This document shows, in pieces, positions 26,201-37,287 of a stretch of 64,000 bases of DNA. Position numbers and translations under genes: made by a program. The DNA comes from Paracentrotus lividus. Taxonomy: Eukaryota; Echinodermata; Echinoidea; Camarodonta; Echinidae. The stretch spans positions 47,949,332 to 48,013,331 of the forward strand of contig CALNVZ010003433.1 in NCBI GenBank assembly GCA_940671915.1, read 5' to 3'. Every line of letters starts with the position of its first letter. Within the stretch, counting starts at the first letter, position 1. The notes under the pieces were generated by a model that was not told the origin of the DNA, searched no databases, and worked only from the letters and a program-made list of their open reading frames with translations.

Positions 26201-29200
26201 GCTGTTTTATTAATCTACCACTACATGTACGAACAGTTATTTCTGTATTATTATAGAAATAACATATAGCATCACAGCATTATGCAAGTTAAGCAATGAT
26301 TATATTAATTGCAGAGCTTTATGCACACAGGACCAGGGGAGTATTGTGTGATATGTGACCATTTATGCAATTGACATTGAGAAGGTCATACTGCCTCAAA
26401 CTTAACCTAGTTTATAATTACACAATATGGTTGGCATTACTTTACAAAGGATTCCGTTTCGCCTCCTGACACGGGCATGCCTGAATGGCTATCGCGTGTG
26501 GAAACCTCAGAAAACCATTTCAATTTCAAGGCAAGAATCATCTTCATTTGATCGGTTTCATTATTCACATTTCAAAAGGGTTTCTTAGCACTTGTTGTGA
26601 AGTGATGTATAATGGATTCTGGGTTGAGGTGCGACAATAATAATGATTGCTGTCAATAAGAACCCATCTGATCAACTTGCACAGTATGTAACTCACCTGG
26701 GTTCCCAATGCACTTTAAAGGGATGCAGTAACATTGAATGATATTCAAATTGCAATTTATTGGATTTAGCTCATTTTGCCAACATGATTATGAGCACATA
26801 GGTCAGTCTGGTATTCCTTAAAAATTGCAGTCTACTTGCTTGCTTTAATTTCGAGATATCTACGATTTTATACTCAAATTTTCAAACCCAATCCCGGACG
26901 CTTTTGAAAACAGCGTGCGTTTCAACGCACATGGTTTTCACCACATTTCCTGTACCAGTGCCTACCGGGGTGCTAAGCTGGCAACGGAGCCTCGTTTTCA
27001 GTAGTTTGTTTTCACGGTCAGAGCAATATAATTTTACTCATATTATTTTGATCCTTTTTGCACTTGTTTATTAGGAAGTTACTAAATCCCTTTAATAACG
27101 AACAACATGTCCTGATTTTGCCATGGAAGACCATAATCTAGACACTGCATTGAGTTGAATGCATTTGTAGGTTTTAGATTCAGATCAAGCATTGGAACCA
27201 TAACCGCATGCATAGTGTGCTTTGTTATTGTATTTTTATGCATAAACATCTAGTAATCTATAGATATAATCATATAAATTATGTTTTTTCTGTGATATGT
27301 GCCTTATTATTTAACAAACAACATTTCATGACTTCTAAAACTAAATTGAATCAAAGATGTTTAATTTTTATGCAATTACATGTATGTTTTAAAACATATT
27401 TATGATACGCCTTACATGTACTTTTGTTATTTTTAAGAGATATAATAGATACATGTTCACTGTATAAACATTTATAAAGTTTAATAAAAGGCAATAAAAT
27501 ACAAACAAACAGTAAGAGAGACATGCATAATTTCCAGATGCACTTTTATGTATGTTTATTTACATGTCGCTAAAAAAAATTGTGAAGAGAGTATACCTTT
27601 TTAATTACTTTATTTAGCTCACAATTGCATTATCTGTATTAAATCCTATTCATTATTATACCAACAAAATACATGACGCATTTGCTTTTCAGGCTCCAAT
27701 ACTTTACCTGAACATGAAACCTTCCAATTATCCATTCAACTCAATTCATTGTCTAGACTATTGTCTTCCATGGCAAAATCATTGCACAGTTTGGAACTAT
27801 GAATGGATTTTTTTTTAAATTAGAGACATCCCTTGATTGAATAGTGCAAGATTTTTCCATATACTGCAAAACCAGAATATTTTGTGTATATGGTACTTTC
27901 ACACATTTCGCAAGGAGGCTAAGAGTGTGTTCAATGTCCAGTTTCAAATTTATACGCCAACATGAATCATGATACAAAACGCAATTACAAAACACTGATA
28001 TAAAGAGAAACAAAGTGAGTGTTCATTGTCCCCCATCCCCGGTCGTAAAAGTAAACGTGTTTAAAATCTCAATTTAAATTTAAACGCCGAAAATTTTAAA
28101 CGCCGAAAAAGAAGCATTTTAAAACACAATCAGCTTCAATTTTACGACCTTGAGCATCGCGTTTGCAACGAAATGCGACACTGAACAGTATTGAGTTTTC
28201 AAACGTGTTTAAATGTGCTCTCGTAATGGAAGTTTCCGGTGCAAGTGAAAAAAGGAGAAGACGTTTGTTTTTTGAGAGCGGGGAATTTAAAGACGATGGA
28301 AATATAATCAGCTTTAAATTTTTGACACTGAACGGTGCACCGCTGATCTCGTTTGTGTTCTGTGTTTTGTAATTGCGTTTTGTATTATGATTCATGTTGG
28401 CGTATAAATTTGAAACTGGACATTGAACACACTCTAGGTTCACCAAAATAAAAATGCCAGTGGAAGTGTACATATGTATACATGTACACAATGCATTGAA
28501 TGCCCACTATTATATACTGTACAAGTTGTTGATGGGCTGCAAATCACGAAAATTTTGTGCCCCGAAAAAGGCTGTCAGCTCCAATTTGCGAAAGTTTCAT
28601 GTCGCGAATGTTTCTGGTTTTACAGTAGCTGAGGTTAAAGTATACATGTATACATACGATGTAATCAACTCAAAGAATTTCTAATGAAAGGAGTACTTAC
28701 GATGTTTTGCCACTGCCAGTGGGTCCCAGTATAGCATTCATACCTGGCTCAAATACCCCTCTGAAATTAAAACAGAGAAGTCAGACATCGGTTTACATAT
28801 CAACTGACACATTCAAAATCATAAAAACTTATACTAATATGTTCTATTATATCCCTTATCTAAGATTGTTTGCATTGAGAGTGTACACAAGGAGAAAAAG
28901 AATAGTTTAACTAAGAAAAACGTTTCTCATGAAATAGTTCGTTTTTCTTCATGACGTCACGCATAGTACATTTTTTCCCTAGGGAAAAACTGGACTATAC
29001 GTTTTTCCGACCCCCCCCCCCACCCTATTCACGAGTTGCGCAACGCACAATGCGAGCGGTGCTACTCTGCTGCTTTTACCTGAATTCTCCACTGCATGCC
29101 GCGCGCATGCCACGGAAAACTTTCGGCGAGCTGCACTGACCAGGTGCACGGTGCGCGACAGCTGATTTTTGTTTGTAAACAGACAAAATGGCTGCCTCCA

Positions 29201-32200
29201 CTAGTTGCTAGATTGATGGTAATAACGGAAGATTTCAGCAGTATAATGAAGAGAAATTTGTGGATTTCATGAACCGGACTGACAGCATTAATACTCGAAA
29301 CAAATTAAGTATGCTGTATCTATATTCGGTGAATTTTGTTCACAATTGATGGTGTGAGTTGTGATGAGATCGACATCAATCACTCGATTCAGCAGCGCTC
29401 GCAAGATTTTTCGTTGGTGCTCGAACAAAAACGGGCGCTTTGTAAGTACTTGTACTTATTGGATCCAGAAGAAAGGTAAGCATAGACTATATTTTTGTTC
29501 ATTAAAAAATTAAAAGGATAGTGGAAGGGATATAAAACAACATTACATGACTCATCTCAGAACAGGTTAAAACTATTCGCACTCAGGAACATCACATAGT
29601 ATATGTGATGTTCCTTGATGCGAATAGTTTTAACCAGATCCTCGATCGTCATTGTATATTTGTATACTGTACAATCAAATCTCTCAATTAATATTATATT
29701 AGACAAAAAAAAAACCAAGAGCCCCTATACCCTCCATTCACACGTAGTACAAAATATGTATGATTTTTAATATACTTTACGAAAATCGCCTATTAAACTT
29801 TGATTAAACTATAAGTGGATACCAACCAATGCTTTATGTTTTTTTTGTTTGTTTCGTTTCTTGGGTTTTTTTTCTTTTTTTTTTATTTTTTGTTTTGTTT
29901 TTTGTTTGTTTGTTTTGTTTTTGTTTGTTTTGGTTTTGTTTTTTTTTTTTTTTTTGGGGTGGGGGGGGTTCATGGTTCAGCTTCCATCAAATTTTAGCTT
30001 AAGTGCATGTGGTCCTTACATGCCAAAGACATTGATTTTGAGTTATCATTAAGGTTTTACACCATATGATTAAACTTCAATATAACTTCACTTTTTCCGC
30101 TCGTCATGTGAATGTATTATGGATAAAAGATTTTCTAAGCTTTGCTTTATAGACACACTGTATAAACACAGGTCAAACACTCCCTTGGGATTATTTTCTA
30201 ATATTTAACAAAAAGATTAACTGTCTGGAAAGAAAGTGCATGCTACATGTGCAATGAAAAGAATCTGGGGGGGGGGGGTAATAAATACAACAGCTATGGA
30301 CAAGTTCAAATTAAGTACCCATATCAAAGACATTGATCAATTAAAATCTTATTCAATTTAGGATATCTTATTAAGATGACAGACAGTGGCACAAGACTTA
30401 CACGTTTCATAAGGCGCTGCTGCACTAGCTCGAGCTATTTTAAATAGCGCGCTATTTGTGATCTGATGAACTAGCCCGATCAAAGATGAGCTGGCTTTGC
30501 TTTCAAATAGCTCGCTAATTTGGCTGAAATCCCAGCCCGAGTCCTCCTAGGTTTTTTCAAAAAAACTCGAGCTGGTTTGCGGTTTTGGTACGAAATAGCG
30601 CGCCATTTTGCGGGGTCCTGCACTAGCTCGAGCTAAATGCGAAATCGTGCACCTGTGCGTGTATACTCCAGCGGTAGTTACCAGTTGCGCAATACACATC
30701 GGGCTTGTTTGTTCAAGGTCAGGTCAGATCGTTAATGCAAAATTTAAAATTGCTTGAGCTAATGCAGGACCGGTTTCTTTTTTTCGAGTTTTTTCCCGAT
30801 CTACCAATTAGCGCGCTATTTTTTAGCTCGAGCTAGTGCAGCAGCGCCTATGGAGAGAACATGCCTTGAAAATCATGAAACAGCCTTCTATTTTCTTAGT
30901 TTTTTAATTTACATATTCTCGAAATTCTATTGCCCTGTTCATTCAACACGATTACCTCTAGAATTATATCACAAAATAAACTTGATCCCATAAAATCGAA
31001 TTTAGGACATAAAGATCAAATTTACGAGATAGTTGTAACTATGCCTGGTTCAATAAATGACATAAAGTTAAATTTATATTTATCGAATGATGATATTTCT
31101 CAAATGATTGTGGAGGTTCTCTGAAATTTCCTGTCATTAACATCCTGTCGCTTATGTACCAGTAACTTTGTAACATTATTCACCTTCAATGTGGATAACA
31201 ATTTGAGTTTGTATGGAAAAAAAAAATCCAGATAGAATCCAATTTTCTTTGCTCAATTTTCATATATTATATATTTCTGTTCAGTTTCTTTCTTTGTTCA
31301 AATTCATATTAAAAAAGAGCTGTCACTTCACAATGATCCCATTTATCCCCAAGTTGAATTCTATCATTCAGGTTGAGTTCTATAGCTTCTGATCACACGA
31401 GCATTGCAAATTAAAGGCTTTCTGGGATGAACTTTGACATAGGGTTTGCCATAGCTCAGTCGGTAGAGCACCTGTCCAGCAATCAGGAAATCTGAGGTTC
31501 AATTCCTGATGGAATCCTATTTTCTTTGCTCATTTTTCATATTTCTGGTCAATTTCCCTCTTTGTTCAAGCACATAAAAATAAACATATTTTGCTAAGGT
31601 TCAAAATGAACAGTAATCTGTCAAACAAAATAGAAATTGACATTTATTTAAAGTCTGAAACGACAAATTTTTAAAATCAACCTTTGATCCATATACTTAC
31701 GTGATTCCTTTCAAGATGAGCTTTTCTTGAGCTTTCTTGCATTTTTGCCCAATATTGACCACATATTGAAGACTGTGGCAGGATATGGTTGATCCCTGAG
31801 TGACAGATATATTCTGTATTAAAATGAAAAAGTAAAAAAAAAAACAGTGTTTGTTTTACTTGACTCTCAATCATATCAAATATCTGCCTGTGCATAAGCC
31901 CTAACTAAGACATCACTTCAAAAACTATTAGAACTCTTAAAATTCTGGTTAACATTTCTCATGTCTGAAGTTAGACCCTTGTCCATGGCCCTTATACACC
32001 AATCTGAATTTGAAGCACTGTAAATTATGACAGCCACAGTTTGCCGCTAAATAAGTTCAAGCTTGAGCTTTAAGATCTAATCTCGAGCTTGCACAAACAA
32101 GCTCGATGTTTGCACAATGGAATCAGGCTTAGGTTTCAGCACTGCTAAATTTATCGTGCTATTTGGAGTCGAAACCCGCATAACTAGCTCCATTTTGAAA

Positions 32201-35200
32201 ATAAGCCAAAGAAGATTCGGCCCGAGATTTTTCCCAATTTGGATTTTTGAGAGAAAAAGCCTAATACTATATTGGCTGTAATTTTCGCGTGATTAATTTT
32301 TCGCGCTGAGCGGCCTTAAAGAATGTTCACAGGTTCTTGAATTCGCGCTGCATGTTTGTAAGCACGCAATTGAACCATCCCAAAACATGCACGAAAAAGC
32401 ATACTCATATATTCGCGGGTTTTGTTCCACGATTACAGTATTCTCTGATCGGGCTTATTCATTGTACCAGAAATATCTAGCTCTTTGTCAAGCTCGAGCT
32501 AATAAACCACATCCACCTATTGATTGATATCTTAAATGCATTATACAAAATTGAAAGCATAATAATGAACAAAGATTAACCGACCGTGTAATTAACCACC
32601 TGCAATACTATCATTTTCAGTGTTGATATGCTCTAGCCAATTTAAATGTCATGTTTGATATTGCGTAATATACATATATTTTTAGAGTAAATGTTTCAAA
32701 ATTTAGTTATTTCTTATACTCCCTCATCTTTCCATTTCTCTTTTGTGCTATTCCTGTCGATTTATATTCATTATTTCACTGTTAATATTGCTTTATAATG
32801 TATGCGTTGAGGTCGGTCCTCTGCTCTACGCTACTCATTAGGGGTGCATGGTAGAACTGTCTAGTGTAACACTGATGAGTGGCGTGGGGCGGTGGATCGA
32901 CACCAGTGTTCTGATTATCATTATCATTTATTGATCTTGTGAAAAAATCTGTAATCCATTGCACAATCTAGTTTTCAAACTACTAAGCGTGGAGATATGT
33001 AAATTGATTTGTATATGTTTTGATTTGAATAAACCATTTATCTATCTATCTATCTATCTAAAGGGAAAAGCTCAGGAGCAGGCAAAACAAAACATCAGAT
33101 AAACAGTTGCAACAACTATAAACACAAGAACTATGAAAAATGTGAAAAAAGGTTGCAAGATATTTCAAGTTGGTCAATAATGCATAAAACGGTATGTAAT
33201 CCATTCTGTTTAACTAGCATAATGGCTTATAATACTTTGAGAATAATCTGAAGCCGCTTCACATAGTCTTTGATGATTTACTGTCATGTACATTGTATAT
33301 TCAAAATGACTAAATGTACATATATTTGTAGACATCTCTGTATGTATGGGCATCAACTTCCAGATTGATCTACACCTAAGAATAAACAAATAATTTAAAT
33401 TTGAGGCTGAAATAATTTCCTGCTGTACATTCAATAGGGTGTTTTCGCAGGACTACGGGGAGCTTATCTAGAACGTTAGCTTAAAAGAAGGCACTATTTT
33501 CAAAATGCCTGCAAACCCTTGTTTTCTATCTTCTTCAATAACTTTGAATAAAAGTTTCCAATGGTAAAACCGCACATGTTCCCTTTGGCTTGTGAGACAT
33601 TGTAACGTCTATTGTTGCAAGGAAGATTCAATCAGTATATGGGGCTTTGATATACAGTGCGACACAGAAAAAACAACTAATTTTAAAAGCATCTGTCACA
33701 TTGAAATGTTTTGTGACTTTGATGTTTATTTCATCATAAATAGTCACTCTATATTCAAATATACCAAACGTACAAGTGTATTGTAACGGTCGACTGAGCA
33801 CTTAGGTTTAGTAAAATCATAGTTTGTCTGATAGTATATTATACCAAGTTTGAGCAAAAGCAACCCTTGCAATTTTTTTTTTAAAATACTTTGTCCCTTG
33901 AATGAATGAATAGACCCAGGAGGACTGACCTAAAACAATGAATGAATGCTCAGAAGCCAGGGTTTCTTGTGGCAAAACTTGGAAGAAAGTGCCCAAGGTT
34001 CTGAAGGTACTGGTTATGCCACCCCACCCTCCACCCCCCCCCCCTGGTACGCCACCTAAAAGAGATAGTACTATGATCTATGCTCTTGACAGGATCTGAG
34101 TATCATGAGTAGAAAACCATGAGTCCTCACCTTTGCCAGTCTGTATCCTTCCTCCCTACCACCACTCAACAAAGTTATCAAAAATTCAAGTGCTCAGTCA
34201 TCCATGATAGAACAGGTACAAGTGTGGTACTGAGGTATCTCACTTCGTCTTCGCGATGGATAAAAAGTATTAGAGACGTCTCCAATACTTTATTCCGTCG
34301 CAGAGACGTCTCCGTGACAATTGTCATAAACATAAAGAAACGTTGCATTGACTGAGTATGAGGAGATGTCTCCGGAATAGTTTTCACAACCGTCTCCAAG
34401 TATATAGGCCCAAATCCGTCTCATAATAGTTTCCAAGTAGTTTCTGCGAAGTGAGATACTACCCTTACTCTTCGTCATGATAATGAAATAAATAAATACA
34501 TATCCCTAATCATTAAACACATAAGACATACAATCTTAATATGAGGGTCTCAAAGTTGGGTTTACTCTTTCTTTCAACGCACTGTATACGAGACAAGAAC
34601 TTACGAAGTATGCAGAATGCGATCGAACCCCGCTTTTGTCATCTTGCATATAAAAGGATGTCAATGGCGCGCGGCAGTGGCTGTATTTTCAACGTCTATT
34701 GTTGCAATACGAATTCAATCCAAAGGCTAGGGGAGACCGGGGACAATTGTAACAGTTTTTTTTCCAAATTTGACCTATCAAATTGATTAAAGCTTAATAC
34801 TTGCTTAAAACTAAATAAAACGAAATATGCATATCTTAGCTTGACATATGAATAGATTTGGGTTAAGTACAACAAATTATTTTGAAGCCATTACCATTTC
34901 AAAACAAGATGTCGAGTGTTACAATTGCCCCGTGTCCAGGGGCAATTGTAACAGACGTACGGGGCAATTGTAACACATGAAATTGTAACATTTTGTTTTT
35001 CTTTATCAAAGCTATGCACTTGACAAATCCAAGATTTAAACAACATTAACCACGTTATAAGCTAATTATAATAAAACATGACAATGCTTGACTCAAGTTA
35101 CATTTTATTTTTCACTTGTTATATGCATGGCATGGGATTATTGTAGAAGTTTACGTGCTCTGTACGGGCGATGTCAGCGCGCTGAATTGTCCCAGGGCTA

Positions 35201-37256
35201 GGTACGGGGCAAAAGTATTTACTTAACGGCATTGTTACTATTGCCCATGTGGTGGGCAACCATATTTGGAGAGATTTTTTTTCTATCTTAGCTCAGGTAT
35301 TTATTGTTGAAACTTTAGCAAAATACAGGCCTAAGAATATAACTTCTAAATAAATAAAAATGACAGCCATATACATTTGTAGCTCAACCACATATTTGTC
35401 CAGAAGAAAACCATTGGGTAGTGTGAGATATTACTTTCCTGCTCAAAAAAACAGTTTTTTTGCTGTAAAAAGTTCAAATAACCGTTAAAACTGTTTACAC
35501 TCAAATAGCATGTGGAGCGATGGAATGTACATGCTCTGTACACAGGTTAAGTTTTTAGCGTGTTTCTGTTAGGAATGGGAGCCTCTGTTACAATTGCCCC
35601 GTGTTACAATTGTCCCCGGTCTCCCCTACTTTACCGGGGATACCTAGTTCTTTTTTTTTCATACCAAGGTTTTATTGTGTCAAATGCGTCTATGTGTATA
35701 ACAGCTGACCTAAAACATTGCTGATATGAAAAGAAATAACCTACCGCCCAGCCTTTATGATTAGTCAAATCAAAGTATACTTCTTTTATGTTTTAGCAAA
35801 GGGGGAAATGTCTGTATACATTCCTAAGCGCTCGCTTATTGGCTTATAACTGACTTACGTTCTCCGCCGAGAACTACGTTCTACGTTTCGGGAGAACGTA
35901 CATTTCCCCAAAATAGCGTTGTAGATTTTGACAACGGGGAGCTATCTCTTGTAGCTAGGGGAAACCCTCGATTGTGCACACGAAAACTTGTAATTTAAAC
36001 GCTTGCCAGCCGTTTCTAGCAAATGCCAGTTTTACACACTCTTTTCCCTGTACTAACAGTATGCAGGAGTTTGGGGTTTGAGCTATTTTGAAAATAAAGC
36101 CTTTCATAATGCTAACGTTCTAGATTAGCTCCCCCGTAGTCCAGCGAAAACACCCTATTTACTCTCAAACACAGATTTTTTCCATTAGAATTTACAATAG
36201 AGTAGGACCTGTTTAAAATGTAAACAAATTCAATTTTTTAGTGATCAGAAAGAAAATAAGGTTCAACTTAAAGGAGAATTGTCCCTTTGTAGATAGTTGG
36301 CTAACTGTGGATGCAAAAAATCAAATAAGCACATTAGTGAAGATTTGGTGAAAATCGGATAAATGATAAGAAAGTTATGAGTATTTGAATATTGAGATCT
36401 CTAATGACATAGGAAATCTCCCATTGGCAACGCGGTCAACATTTGTGCTGTCACAAAGGGAGAACTCCCCATATGGTGTGCACAAAAACTATTCAAAATG
36501 TCTCTTTATTTTCATTCTAATGATAGAACAGCTTTTCTTTTCATGATATATTATGACTTTCATATATTTACAAGTCATCCCATAAAAAGATTCTTTATTC
36601 TCCCTTTAGAATCAAGAAAAAAGATGATTTTAGTACAATGTGTACAATAGATATGGGAAAGATCTCCCTGCAGTACATCACACATCATGGTCGCGTTGCC
36701 AATTGGAGGATGTCCATATCATAAGTGATCTCAAAATCTAAAAATTCATATCTCTCTAATTCATTGAATGATTTTTCTGAAACTTTCCCAATATGTTTTG
36801 GGGGTTTGTCTCCATTCACTGAAGCGAAATTTCTCTGAGGGGATAATTCCCCTTTAATTAATCAAGCATAAAATAAATGTACAAAATCATGCAATGACCT
36901 TGCAATTTCTGCATCTTGCAATATAATAATAATAATAATTTCATTTATATAGCGCTTCACACTGGTGTTTCTGGTTGTCAGGTTAACTTTTAAAAATAAT
37001 AACATGTAGAAATCTAAACATATTACATACAATATAAACTCAAATGAAAATGACATAAACTACTGGTGTACGTCTCCGTAATCATACAGTGTGTTACACA
37101 TTATAGTTTTAAAAAGGTGACTTTTGAGAAGGATTTTGAATGAATCGACAGACAGAGCATTTTTTTATGCTGGTAAGAAACTGCTTTTTATTCAGAGATT
37201 TTTAACAAACATGATGCAAATGTACTAATTTACAATCATCTTAAATTAGCATATTT

Positions 37257-37287
<31 letters not shown>

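Larger units (their letters stand above)
33436..36156. mobile_element. 2.7-kb element with AGGGTGTTTTCGC ends, carrying two nested elements
   Basis: The left end AGGGTGTTTTCGCAGGACTA pairs with GTCCAGCGAAAACACCCT at the right, continuing through ACGGGGAGCT and CTAGAACGTTAGC. Nested inside are a Harbinger-like MITE (34222-34467) and a TA-flanked element (34730-35626). No transposase frame is visible. Confidence 0.85.

Noticed and set aside
31452..31525. Functional tRNA gene
   Set aside because: A and B boxes are present but the acceptor stem does not pair, and the following tail is a repeated SINE tail.
31677..31895. 72-residue minus-strand frame starting MHRQIFDMIESQ
   Set aside because: It is the wrong frame over exon 2. 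The true frame gives GSTISCHSLQYVV and agrees in phase with exons 1 and 3.
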